Part shown: piece by piece, positions 45,358 to 54,635 of the stretch
How positions within the stretch are numbered: the stretch's first letter is position 1
Layout: every line of letters begins with the position of its first letter
DNA from: CAZYVD01 sp964651045
GTDB lineage: Bacteria > Zhuqueibacterota > QNDG01 > DSAB01
Reading direction: 5' to 3'
DNA length: 64,000 bases
NCBI GenBank assembly: GCA_964651045.1
Contig: CAZYVD010000001.1
Location: forward strand, 1-64,000
Translations under genes and position numbers: made by a program
The notes under the pieces: model-generated
What the model saw: the letters and a program-made list of their open reading frames with translations, nothing else
What the model was told of the DNA's origin: nothing
Databases searched by the model: none

Positions 45358-46367
45358 TTGTTTAAAAAAGATTTTGAAGAGCGATCTATCTGGCTGAATG
45401 AAAACCCTTCGATCAAGAAACAAACAAGACCCACTGCAGTAATGGGAATAAACTGACTCGCATGAAATACAATCGAGAAGCTGAGTGCTATAGTTTTTGG
45501 AACACCAAACAGTGCAAGTCCTGCAACACATGCAAAATGAACAGTTCCAATATATCCCGGTGCAGATGGAATCATCATACCCAGACATATTATAATCATC
45601 AAAACAACAGAAGCATAAAATGGTAAAATAATATCAAAAGACATTAAAAGAAAATAAATAGATAATATTACAGGTATCCACAAAGCCACTGATAATAGAA
45701 TCGATATTAAAATATTCCTTCTGTCATGTAGAATCTTAAGGCCTGTAACAAAGGATGTCATCAAATTTGTGATTCTATTCCCGATCTTATCAGGAAATGG
45801 CCTGAGCAGAAGCGATACGAAACTCGTAACCATAGAGGTCTTTATCTTTAAAAGAATAAGAAAGATGAGGGTAAATATATAAATCACAAGTCCAATATAA
45901 GATGCACTCTTCAGCCATTCGGGGAAGGAAAATGGAAAGAGCAGCACTATTAGTGCAAGAAATAGTAGAATTACAAGACCATCGAACACCCTGTCCAGAA
46001 CAACAGTTGCAAACGAAGCACTCTTGCTAATGTTCTCTTTTTCTCCTATGAGATATGCTCTTGCAAATTCTCCGAGTCTTACAGGAAAGAGATTATTAGT
46101 CATAAAACCAATCATTGTCACTGAAAACAGATTGACTATTTTAATGCTCTTTATTGGTCGTATTAAATAGTGCCACCTGATAGATCTGATAAAGAGACTT
46201 AAGAGTGTCATGAAAACGGCAACACCCAGATAATGGTACTTTATGTTTTTGAGTGCACCGACCAGTTCATCCAATTTTACATTACGAACAGCAAGGAAAA
46301 ACAGGACAACACTTATAGCAACTCCAACAAAAAACTTCCACTTCAAATAGAACCTCGCAGACTTCAC
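45354..46367 (-). CDS. UPF0104/YbhN-family integral membrane flippase-like protein
   Basis: The 337 residues have about eight hydrophobic spans and match the lysylphosphatidylglycerol-synthase membrane-domain family (MprF N-terminal half, AglD). Diagnostic segments are RSIRWHYLIRPIKSI, MTNNLFPVRLGEFARAYLIG and VVLDRVFDGLVIL. Related proteins flip or handle lipids and occur in polysaccharide loci; its cargo is unknown. Start is GTG at 46367, overlapping the upstream gene's stop (GTGA). It is the last gene of the right-hand minus-strand block. Confidence 0.82.
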   Translation of the reverse strand: MKSARFYLKWKFFVGVAISVVLFFLAVRNVKLDELVGALKNIKYHYLGVAVFMTLLSLFIRSIRWHYLIRPIKSIKIVNLFSVTMIGFMTNNLFPVRLGEFARAYLIGEKENISKSASFATVVLDRVFDGLVILLFLALIVLLFPFSFPEWLKSASYIGLVIYIFTLIFLILLKIKTSMVTSFVSLLLRPFPDKIGNRITNLMTSFVTGLKILHDRRNILISILLSVALWIPVILSIYFLLMSFDIILPFYASVVLMIIICLGMMIPSAPGYIGTVHFACVAGLALFGVPKTIALSFSIVFHASQFIPITAVGLVCFLIEGFSFSQIDRSSKSFLNN

Positions 46368-49123
46368 TTGATCTTTACTGTGACTCCAGAAGGCGGGGAT
46401 GGCGGAGATGTGTCTCCACCTTCACCAATCGTAAATCTAAAATAGACAACATCATCGCTCTCGTTATCAGACGACCATATCCACTGAACGTTCGAATCTG
46501 TTGAAATGCCGTCAACGTTTCTATACTGAGCCCATGGCATTGCGACCCCATGCAACCCGTATGAAGTTGCCTTCTTCCATGCAACATCGTTAAATGAAAT
46601 AGTCTCCCATCCCGGTTGTTCACTTGTCGAAATTTTCCAGTTCTCATTCGACACATAATGTTTATCCATATAATCAATTTCCGCCACTAATCCTCCGGCA
46701 CCACCCATATCATAAGCCTTTACCGCAATGACATTTTTACCTCCAACAGAAGGAATAGCATATTTCTCTGCATTCCAGAGGTTATCAGATACACCAACCA
46801 ATTTCCCATTGACATAAAGTTCATAACTATTATCTACTGTAATTGAAATAAACAATGTATCACCTGAACCTCCAATATAATCCAGATGAGAATTGGGAAC
46901 AATGGTATTGGGAATCTTTGCTAGATCTTTTATGTTGCTTACAAAAACAGTATAGGAATTACCTATAGTATGATCTCCAGTAGTAAGTTGAACAGTAGAA
47001 ATATCATCCATCAAAACAGCCGAATAGATATCTATATTCGGTTCGATAGAATAATTCAATACATTCTCCGCTGAAGTCTTTTCAATTTTCTCGCTAAAAA
47101 CCAATTTAATTGATGATTTACTTATGATCCCTACGGATACTAAAGCAGGTGGAACAGTATCCGGAATGGTAGAAAAAGTTCCAGTTACAAAAGTGCTGCT
47201 CCTATTGCCTACATTATCTATAGCATAAACAGAATAAACATAAGTAGAATTCTCACTTAGATCTAAATCCTTATAGGTATTTGTAACAGGAGTAGCTATG
47301 AGTGTTCCATCACGAAATACCTGATATGCAGAAGCAATATCACCATCACTAGCCACTAAAGGCTGGGACCAGCTTAATGTAATAGAGTTTTCTGTTCTGT
47401 TAATACTACTTAATGAACTTGGAGCATTAGGTGGTATATCATCTACCTCATCACTCTTATAAACAAACTTGAATGCGTCGGCAACTACCACTCCATTAGC
47501 CTTATTATTAATAACAATCTTATTATCATCTCCTTTCTTAAAATAATAAGTACCCAAACTATTCCATTGACCATAATTTATGGATTGATCTATTGTTCCT
47601 GATGCTTTTGCCCCATTCGAAAAATAAATAGTAAATGGAACATTTTTTGCTTCTCTAATATATTCAGGGGTTTCACCGATCCAGCCATGCCATTCAAAAA
47701 CTTCATAATTTCCACTTACTCCTATCGTTGGTTCATAAACAGCCTTATTCTGACCATCTCCAGACTGTGAATAGGCATACTTATATAAATTCATCCATCC
47801 ACGTACATTTACATAATAAAAATCACCACCATTCATACCTTCCCTTACCCAATCCCCAATAAATGTAGGCTCTGTACTTCCTGGCGAAGTTCCTGCATCA
47901 TTGTCATCAATGATAATCTCAGAAACTACGGTTAACGGTTCTTTTAATAGAATTATCCCATCACCCAAACTCCCATATGAGGTAGGAGAACCCCATAGAG
48001 AAATTTCTGAGAACTGGCTCCCATCATTGAAAACAGGATCCTGCCCCCCCTTAAATCTATAATAAGGCCCATCGTATTCAGTAAAACCTCTTAAATCACT
48101 ATCAGTAACAATTTGAGTTGATCCACTAGTATTTACAATTACTACACCCTTATCAAAAAAACGAACATAGCAATTATTACTCAATCTCTTTGCAGAGGAT
48201 CTTGGGAATCCTAAATCAGTATCAAATTCATCATAATATCGCTTGTACCAATGTCCTCCATCTGTATATGCAAAATATCCATCGCCCATAAGAGTAGCAG
48301 TTAATAAAAATCGCATATTCCTAAAATCATTCTTTGATGCTGCCTCATTGGCATCAAACCAGAGGAAATGGGGTTCTGGAGCAATATCCTTCCATCTTTT
48401 TTCTTTATCCAGAATAAATGGGAATAATACTTCAGGACCTGCATTTTCAAGCATTAGGCCATTTGAATTTCTCCATTCAAAATCGTGAAATCTTCCAGAA
48501 TTAAGAATCAAATATTTACCTCTTGATTTTAACTCTTGATAAAGATTTGATGCTGCTTTATGAATTCCCTCCAGCCACACACTTCGGATCCAATCTTTAC
48601 CATGTTCAGACCAATCATTTAAACCATTCCTGTCTAAATCTATATTATTGTTTCCACGAGGGTATTCCCAAACCCCCTGGCAAAAGAAACCATCATAATA
48701 TGGATTGTCACATTGCTCTATTGCACTTTCCACTATATATTCATTGTATTTTTTACCACCATATTCAGCACTTGGCGGGCAATACTCAGAAATATCCATT
48801 AAATAGCCATAACCAATATTAACCTTATTCCCTTCAGAATCACGAACAAACCACTCACTCGGCGCACTTTCCCTTACTTCCCAAACATTCCAATCTCTTG
48901 AGACAAATGTAATTATATCAGGATTTAGAGCCTTAACTTTCTCATATACATTTGGATCGCCTCTTAATATATCAAACTTTGCATACCATTCAGCAGGTGC
49001 TCCTCCAAAATGAAAGTGCGATATTCTGGGATAACTGTGATTAACCTGAGCAGTGCTGATTCCATATAATAGTATCGATAAGATGGATAAAATATACTTA
49101 TTATTGATTATCTTGAACTTCAT
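46364..49123 (-). CDS. secreted modular protein with TIM-barrel-like, golvesin-like, FN3 and Ig-like modules
   Basis: From the ATG at 49123 (GGAGG six bases upstream) the protein has 919 residues, starting with a signal peptide (1 to about 25). Residues about 25-400 contain a glycoside-hydrolase-like region (HFHFGGAPAEWYAKFD, FVSRDWNVWEV, YDGFFCQGVWEYP, LILNSGRFHDFEW). A golvesin-like domain (about 440-570, with VYEPTIGVSGNYEVFEW and NGVVVADAFKF), an FN3 domain (about 575-660) and an SbsA/Ig-like domain (about 665-760) follow. A beta-sandwich (about 770-895, YELYVNGKLVG) and the proline-rich end GGDTSPPSPPSG close it. It may act on the polysaccharide made by the neighbouring locus. Substrate unknown. 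Confidence 0.72.
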   Translation of the reverse strand: MKFKIINNKYILSILSILLYGISTAQVNHSYPRISHFHFGGAPAEWYAKFDILRGDPNVYEKVKALNPDIITFVSRDWNVWEVRESAPSEWFVRDSEGNKVNIGYGYLMDISEYCPPSAEYGGKKYNEYIVESAIEQCDNPYYDGFFCQGVWEYPRGNNNIDLDRNGLNDWSEHGKDWIRSVWLEGIHKAASNLYQELKSRGKYLILNSGRFHDFEWRNSNGLMLENAGPEVLFPFILDKEKRWKDIAPEPHFLWFDANEAASKNDFRNMRFLLTATLMGDGYFAYTDGGHWYKRYYDEFDTDLGFPRSSAKRLSNNCYVRFFDKGVVIVNTSGSTQIVTDSDLRGFTEYDGPYYRFKGGQDPVFNDGSQFSEISLWGSPTSYGSLGDGIILLKEPLTVVSEIIIDDNDAGTSPGSTEPTFIGDWVREGMNGGDFYYVNVRGWMNLYKYAYSQSGDGQNKAVYEPTIGVSGNYEVFEWHGWIGETPEYIREAKNVPFTIYFSNGAKASGTIDQSINYGQWNSLGTYYFKKGDDNKIVINNKANGVVVADAFKFVYKSDEVDDIPPNAPSSLSSINRTENSITLSWSQPLVASDGDIASAYQVFRDGTLIATPVTNTYKDLDLSENSTYVYSVYAIDNVGNRSSTFVTGTFSTIPDTVPPALVSVGIISKSSIKLVFSEKIEKTSAENVLNYSIEPNIDIYSAVLMDDISTVQLTTGDHTIGNSYTVFVSNIKDLAKIPNTIVPNSHLDYIGGSGDTLFISITVDNSYELYVNGKLVGVSDNLWNAEKYAIPSVGGKNVIAVKAYDMGGAGGLVAEIDYMDKHYVSNENWKISTSEQPGWETISFNDVAWKKATSYGLHGVAMPWAQYRNVDGISTDSNVQWIWSSDNESDDVVYFRFTIGEGGDTSPPSPPSGVTVKIK

Positions 49124-49139
49124 GGTGCACCTCCACGTA

Positions 49140-50261
49140 CTATTTTTTATCAATGATAGATTTGAATAATCTCTCAAAACTATCTATTTGATTATCAAGA
49201 GAAAAATATCTTTCTACTCTCCTTCTTCCCTCCAATCCCATCATTCTGGCTCTCTCCATATCCTTAATTAATTCTATCAGCTTCTCACTCAATTTTCCTG
49301 TGTCCCTTTTAGGTACTAAGTACCCTGTAACCCCATCTAATACAGCTTCTTTGCTCCCATCAACATCTGTTGCCACTACAGGCTTGCCAGTAGCCATGGC
49401 TTCAAGAATTACATTGGGCAAACCCTCATACAATGACGGCAATACAAAAATATCAAAGGCCTTCAAAACATCGGGTATATCTTCACGGTACCCTAAGAAG
49501 ATAAAGTATTTATCCATACCATTTGCCTTTATCATTCTCTCCAATTCCTCTCGTAAATCGCCATCACCTGCAAATACAAATCTAATATTCTTACATTCAC
49601 TTAATATATTTTGGGCTGATCTAATCAAATAAACATGACCCTTCTGAGGATGAAGACGACCTACAACGCCTATAACTATTTCATCATCTCTAATCCCAAG
49701 CTCACATCGAAACCTTTCATTTTTTCCTGTATTGTACTTTTTCATATCCACACCATAAGGAATAACTGTAACCTTGTCTGACGGAACCCCCCTCTTTTCA
49801 ATTAAAAATCTTGCTGTTGAATTAGATACAGCTATAACTCTGTCGATGTAGTGAACCGCAAACCTATATGGCAACAACCTCCTCTTTATGAGCCACTCTG
49901 GTGCGGAGATAGTCTCCCAAGAAAAAATTGCTTTAACACCTGCTATTTTCCCTGCAAAAGCTCCAATTATATCTGCATAAAAAAGAGTAGTCATTACAAT
50001 ATCAATTTTCTCCTCTTTCATTAATCTCGCTACTTTCCGGATAACTCCCAAATCAAACCGACTTCTTCTTCCAATAGTTACAATCTTGATATTACTATTT
50101 TGAAATTCTTTGCTAATATGATCACTCAACCCAAGACTACATACAACAGTATTAAACAGCTTGTGATTCATACACTTAATCAGTTCAAGAAGCTTTTTCT
50201 CTGCTCCTCCCCATCCGAATCCTTCTACTATTTGTAATATATTTATTCTTCTTTCAGTCAT
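49140..50261 (-). CDS. GT4-family glycosyltransferase
   Basis: The 373 residues have a GT-B fold. The N-terminal LQIVEGFGWGGAEKKLLELI is an acceptor-side loop, and the C-terminal half carries VGRLHPQKGHVYLI, FVFAGDGDLREEL and the nucleotide-sugar motif PSLYEGLPNVILEAMATGKPVVATDVDG (E-x7-E). It transfers a sugar to a growing polysaccharide on the cytoplasmic side. It lies 16 bases before the secreted modular protein. Sugar specificity unknown. Confidence 0.88.
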   Translation of the reverse strand: MTERRINILQIVEGFGWGGAEKKLLELIKCMNHKLFNTVVCSLGLSDHISKEFQNSNIKIVTIGRRSRFDLGVIRKVARLMKEEKIDIVMTTLFYADIIGAFAGKIAGVKAIFSWETISAPEWLIKRRLLPYRFAVHYIDRVIAVSNSTARFLIEKRGVPSDKVTVIPYGVDMKKYNTGKNERFRCELGIRDDEIVIGVVGRLHPQKGHVYLIRSAQNILSECKNIRFVFAGDGDLREELERMIKANGMDKYFIFLGYREDIPDVLKAFDIFVLPSLYEGLPNVILEAMATGKPVVATDVDGSKEAVLDGVTGYLVPKRDTGKLSEKLIELIKDMERARMMGLEGRRRVERYFSLDNQIDSFERLFKSIIDKK

Positions 50262-50269
50262 AATTACAA

Positions 50270-51067
50270 CTACTTTTTATTAATTGCAACCATATGTAAC
50301 CCTGAACAAAAGTACCAAGGCGATGCTATCTTTAACATACAAAGTAGTAATTTACCCAGTAGATTTAATTCCCATATCTCTCCTTGTTTTGATCTTAAAA
50401 AAAAGAAATCTGCACACAAACCAATATGATGCCTATTATCATTATTCTGGTAATCATCTATATCGATATCGATTATTTTAAACCCAGTTGATTTTAAAAA
50501 GTTCTCCAATTCCTCTTTTGAATACCTGTATTCCCAAAAATAATACTTCTTATTCTGAATTTTTCTCAACAAAAAATAAAGATCGCGCATAGGATGAGCT
50601 ACCAACTTTCTTAATAAACTTAAATAAGGTACTGTAATAAAAACAAGCCCATCAGGTTTTAAAACACGCCTGGCTTCCTTAAGAGCTTGATGTGGACCCT
50701 CTTTAAAATGTTCCAATACTCCTAAAGATACATATACATCAAATGTATTGTCTGGAAAATCTAAATTTTCTACATCCCCCTGTTGAACAGGGAAATCAGG
50801 ATCATAGTCTTTTAATTTTCTTATTGTTGATTCCATGTAATCGATTCCAATAACACTGTGACCCATCTTTTCCAAATTAAACACCCATGTCCCCATACCA
50901 CACCCAGCTTCCAATATTTTTAAGTTTGTTTTTTTTAAATGTCTCTTAAAAATCTGGAACAATGTACGATTTTGGCTGCTTCTTACAAGCCCCTCAAAAT
51001 TTTCACCGGCCCACATTCCTTCATCTTGTCTTTTTCTCGTCTTTATAGAATAAAACGTATAACTCAT
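50270..51067 (-). CDS. SAM-dependent methyltransferase (type 11)
   Basis: Residues about 30-150 carry the class I methyltransferase motifs ILEAGCGMGTWVFNLEKMG, VIGIDYMES, VQQGDVENLDFPDNTFD and VSLGVLEHFKEG. I chose the ATG at 51067 (265 residues), two bases after the preceding glycosyltransferase's stop; a longer frame to 51124 would overlap that gene by 55 bases. The C terminus (EIWELNLLGKLLLCMLKIASPWYFCSGLHMV) is hydrophobic. It probably methylates a sugar or lipid carrier in the polysaccharide pathway. Confidence 0.83.
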   Translation of the reverse strand: MSYTFYSIKTRKRQDEGMWAGENFEGLVRSSQNRTLFQIFKRHLKKTNLKILEAGCGMGTWVFNLEKMGHSVIGIDYMESTIRKLKDYDPDFPVQQGDVENLDFPDNTFDVYVSLGVLEHFKEGPHQALKEARRVLKPDGLVFITVPYLSLLRKLVAHPMRDLYFLLRKIQNKKYYFWEYRYSKEELENFLKSTGFKIIDIDIDDYQNNDNRHHIGLCADFFFLRSKQGEIWELNLLGKLLLCMLKIASPWYFCSGLHMVAINKK

Positions 51068-51069
51068 AG

Positions 51070-52248
51070 TCAATTTACTATGTTTTCCATTATTTCTGAA
51101 ATTTTCTTTGCTGTGTGCCGCCATGTAAAATTTTCTTCAACACTTTTTCTGCTCATTTCACCTAATGCCTTTCTCAATTTCGAATTTTTCACAATCAATA
51201 AAATCTTATCGATCATTTCATCCATGTTGCCAGGCTCAAAGAGCATGCCATTCATACCATCTACTATAATATTTTCAATCTGCCCTATCCTCGTTGCTAC
51301 AATAGGTTTACCTGAAGCCATATATTCAAATAATTTTAATGGAGAAAAATAAAAAAACTTTATTCGGGGATATATTGCTACTACTATATCCATAGCTGCT
51401 AAATATTCTGGAATATCATCATGAGATATATATCCTGTAAAAACCACCCTATCTCTGAAAACTTCCTCTTTAAGACGTGACTCCAAGTTCTCTCTTAAAG
51501 GTCCATCACCAACAAGTAAGAATGCATATTTATCATCTAATACTGCAATCGATCTTATAAACCTTTCTAAATCATCAATACCATGCCAATAGTGAAAAGA
51601 ACCCACAAATCCAAATATTATTTTATCGGTTAATTTATATCTCGCCTTAACTATTTCATCAGAGGCATTTGGCCTGAATTTATTGATATCTACCCCATTC
51701 GGTACTATAAATATTTTATCTTCATTGATTCCTCTATTAATAAAAAAATCCTTAAGTTCCTGTGAAACAACAATTATTCGATCCGAAAGTAGGAGTGCAA
51801 GTTTTTCAAAAAAATCTGTTATACAGGGAAGCTGTAAAACATTCCTCGCTAAATATTTACTCTCAAATGCCATTGGTGCATTTACTTCCAGTATAGAGGG
51901 GACTCCTTTTATTTTACTAACAACAACAGATGATATGTTTAATAAATTATAACGTATGAGTAAAATATCAGGCCTTTCTTTATTAATAATTCTCAACTCC
52001 TTAATAAAATATCTAAAATTTGCCAGTACACCATGAATCTGATTTAAATAATAGGACAATCTTTTCTTTAAGAAATTTCGAATAGATTTTTGAACAGGTT
52101 TACTGTTATTATTATTAACATTTAAAAAATATGTCTTTACAACATGCCCATACGACTCAAGAGCAACCTTTAATTCATTAACATGAACTCCTCCCCCTAC
52201 AGAACTTTTTGTTATGTCGTATAAATAATTTAGATAAACAACTTTCAT
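51070..52248 (-). CDS. GT4-family glycosyltransferase
   Basis: The 392 residues begin MKVVYLNYLYDITKSSVGGGVHVNEL, and the second half has FVGSFHYWHGIDDL, FLLVGDGPLRENL and SPLKLFEYMASGKPIVATRIGQ. The nucleotide-sugar-binding E-x7-E of GT4 is visible around KLFEYMASGKPIV. The 51070 stop is two bases before the proposed methyltransferase start. It is one of several distinct glycosyltransferases here, suggesting a repeating unit of four or more sugars. Codons are AT-rich. Confidence 0.87.
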   Translation of the reverse strand: MKVVYLNYLYDITKSSVGGGVHVNELKVALESYGHVVKTYFLNVNNNNSKPVQKSIRNFLKKRLSYYLNQIHGVLANFRYFIKELRIINKERPDILLIRYNLLNISSVVVSKIKGVPSILEVNAPMAFESKYLARNVLQLPCITDFFEKLALLLSDRIIVVSQELKDFFINRGINEDKIFIVPNGVDINKFRPNASDEIVKARYKLTDKIIFGFVGSFHYWHGIDDLERFIRSIAVLDDKYAFLLVGDGPLRENLESRLKEEVFRDRVVFTGYISHDDIPEYLAAMDIVVAIYPRIKFFYFSPLKLFEYMASGKPIVATRIGQIENIIVDGMNGMLFEPGNMDEMIDKILLIVKNSKLRKALGEMSRKSVEENFTWRHTAKKISEIMENIVN

Positions 52249-52268
52249 ATTAAAAGTCTAACACCTTA

Positions 52269-53297
52269 TTAAATCCGCTCATTCAGTATTATTTTAGCAA
52301 CTTTTGTACCAAACACTTCCATGGAATAATTTTTCTCAACACTTCTTCTTGCTCTGTATCCCATATCTTTTGCCTTTGCAGGATTCGAAAGAATATAATT
52401 TATCGCTTCCACTACTGCTTCCGGATTCTTTAATGGTACATACAAACCATTAACTCCATGATCAATATACTGTATACTTGTAATTGTACGAGTTACAATC
52501 AATGGTTTGCCGTACCACATGGCCTCTAAAATACAATTTTCACCAGCAGGACAATTTTCAAATTTAAAAGTTAAAACTATTATACTAGCATTGAGCATTA
52601 TTTCCTGAGTCTTTCTGCCAAATGTATTTGTATATACTAAAACATTATCTGGAATTTTAAGTCCCTTCAAAGCGAACTGTTGGGTTACGATAACAAATTG
52701 ACGATCAATCTTTTCTGCTGCCTTAATAATTGTTTCATAATCACGATAGCTAATACCAACAGAACAAATATAACTATCAAGATTGAATATCCAATCAGAT
52801 GGAAATTTCTTTAAATTTATCCCAAATGGAAGATGTACTGCTTTATAAGCTGGAAGATCGTAGTCAGAAACAACACGCTCCATATCGGGGACAGAAAAAA
52901 AGCCTATTTTATCAACAGCCTTCCATGATGCAGTGGTAATCTTCTTTCTTATAAATGAAATTATTCGATTTTTTCTCTGCATTATATTTGTAATTGGCAG
53001 AAAAAGTTTGGGCGATTTCGAACAGGAAAGACGCTTAAATAAACCAAAATATATCCCCATTATCTGTTGCCAGGCAATGACCCAATCATAATTTCCCCTT
53101 CTCCAAAATGCTCTAAGTGATACCCAAAAACAGCGAGGCCAGTGTATTAGATATTTTTTAAACGGAGTCCAACGTTTTAACTTAAAATTGGTCCCCATCA
53201 GATCACAGTCAATCGAGTTTTTACGGAGTTCGTCTACTAATGAAAACCCATTTCGAGAATCCCAATCTACCAATACTAAAGCTTTTAATCTATCCAT
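52269..53297 (-). CDS. GT4-family glycosyltransferase
   Basis: The 342 residues show GT-B features: VGISYRDYETIIKAAEKIDRQFVIVT, VLVYTNTFGRKTQEIMLNASIIVLTFK and CPAGENCILEAMWYGKPLIVTRTITS, which contains the E-x7-E region. The N-terminal half is less conserved than in the neighbours. It starts one base after the nitroreductase-methyltransferase gene's stop and lies 20 bases before the next glycosyltransferase. Donor and acceptor unknown. Confidence 0.82.
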   Translation of the reverse strand: MDRLKALVLVDWDSRNGFSLVDELRKNSIDCDLMGTNFKLKRWTPFKKYLIHWPRCFWVSLRAFWRRGNYDWVIAWQQIMGIYFGLFKRLSCSKSPKLFLPITNIMQRKNRIISFIRKKITTASWKAVDKIGFFSVPDMERVVSDYDLPAYKAVHLPFGINLKKFPSDWIFNLDSYICSVGISYRDYETIIKAAEKIDRQFVIVTQQFALKGLKIPDNVLVYTNTFGRKTQEIMLNASIIVLTFKFENCPAGENCILEAMWYGKPLIVTRTITSIQYIDHGVNGLYVPLKNPEAVVEAINYILSNPAKAKDMGYRARRSVEKNYSMEVFGTKVAKIILNERI

Positions 53298-53298
53298 T

Positions 53299-54600
53299 TT
53301 ATTCTTCCTCTATTTCTCTTACCTTTTCCCATATCGTTAATAAGACAATTGGCTCAACACCCAATATTTGTTTTATGAATCTCTTTCTTAAAATATTTTC
53401 TTTTATTGTTTGTTGCGAGATTATTTTGAACCCTCGCTCTTTAAAAAGTTTATTTACTTTTGTTTTAGTCATTCTTTTTATCGGTCCTATATTCCAGTTT
53501 GGACTTCTATGAATATTTGGATTCAACTTAAATAATACTTTTATATAATCTATAAATCCCATCAGTTCAGAGGCAAACAAAATACGACCACCTATATTTA
53601 GACTCTTGTTCATTTCATAAATCAATGATTCTGGTTGCGGCACTCTTTCCAGACGGAAAAAACAGGTTACAATATCTACATTTTTAATCGAAATCAAAAT
53701 ATGATCTTCATTATTTAATATAAAATTTGGTTCAGGCAGTTTAAATATTTTTAAATTTTCTTTAATAAACCTGATACTACCTTCGTGTAATTCGAAGGCA
53801 TAAATGTTTTTTGGATTTTTACTAAGCCTCAAAATTCCGGCAAGAAATCCTCCTGCGTAAGGCATTATATCAAGTACTCTAAAATCACTCCTATAAAGAG
53901 TTTTATATCTGTCCATCAATTTATTATAAATTTTACTATCCATACTGCATTTTTCCAATATTGAATCCGGTCCGATTACTCCTCCAAACCAGCATATCTT
54001 ACTTCTAAAAACAGCAAGCTCACTTAATTTCCAATCCTGTGGAAAAGATGAATCTGGATATGTCTCTTTAAGTTTGCGAAACTTCTCAAAATGTATAAAA
54101 GATTCCAGTGGTCTTCTTGCAGGAGGTGAAGGCTTTTGTTTAGGATAACCAAATGCAACTATTGCTATAGGTCTCAAGAATCGGGGCGCACTCAGAATAT
54201 CGTTTAATTTCAACATTTTCTTTATACCACAAACCCATAAAGACCCTATCCCCATAGAATATGCAGAAAGAAGCATATTCTGAATAGCCGCCGCTGCACT
54301 TTGAATTGAGTCATGTTTTCTTGGCCCTACTTCCTCCCGCCTCTCTTTCCTATCATCATAAAATACTACTATAATACATGGTGCTTCTATAAGAAATTTC
54401 TGGCCAAAACAGGCTTCGTTTGCGATTCTTTTTTTTGTTTTATGCTCCTTAACAATTACAAATTCCCATAATTGTCTGTTACATGCACTCGGAGCCCATC
54501 TCCCTGCATCCAAAATCTTATATAAAATATCTTCAGGAACGGGATCGGGCTTAAATTTTCGAATACTGCGTCTATTAAAAATAGCCTCAAAAATTTCCAT
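53299..54600 (-). CDS. nitroreductase-methyltransferase fusion
   Basis: The 433 residues join two enzymes. Residues 1 to about 170 form a nitroreductase-family FMN domain (IFNRRSIRKFKPDPVPEDIL, WAPSACNRQLWEFVIV, DSIQSAAAAIQNMLLSAYSMGIGSLWV, IAIVAFGYP). Residues about 200-433 form a SAM-dependent methyltransferase-like domain (RVLDIMPYAGGFLAGILRL, IYAFELHEGSI, ILNNEDHILISIKNVDIVTCFFRLERVP). In the second domain the glycine-rich loop is atypical (DIMPYAGGF). GGGGA lies before the ATG. It sits in the polysaccharide locus, so it may modify a sugar or lipid carrier, but no such fusion is known to me with a function. Confidence 0.75.
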   Translation of the reverse strand: MEIFEAIFNRRSIRKFKPDPVPEDILYKILDAGRWAPSACNRQLWEFVIVKEHKTKKRIANEACFGQKFLIEAPCIIVVFYDDRKERREEVGPRKHDSIQSAAAAIQNMLLSAYSMGIGSLWVCGIKKMLKLNDILSAPRFLRPIAIVAFGYPKQKPSPPARRPLESFIHFEKFRKLKETYPDSSFPQDWKLSELAVFRSKICWFGGVIGPDSILEKCSMDSKIYNKLMDRYKTLYRSDFRVLDIMPYAGGFLAGILRLSKNPKNIYAFELHEGSIRFIKENLKIFKLPEPNFILNNEDHILISIKNVDIVTCFFRLERVPQPESLIYEMNKSLNIGGRILFASELMGFIDYIKVLFKLNPNIHRSPNWNIGPIKRMTKTKVNKLFKERGFKIISQQTIKENILRKRFIKQILGVEPIVLLTIWEKVREIEEE

Positions 54601-54635
54601 TGGATTTTTTCCCCAAAACTGTAAAAATATTAAAC

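Noticed and set aside
51068..51124. Longer start for the methyltransferase gene
   Set aside because: It would overlap the glycosyltransferase gene by 55 bases and adds a stretch unlike the family; the ATG at 51067 follows the stop by two bases.
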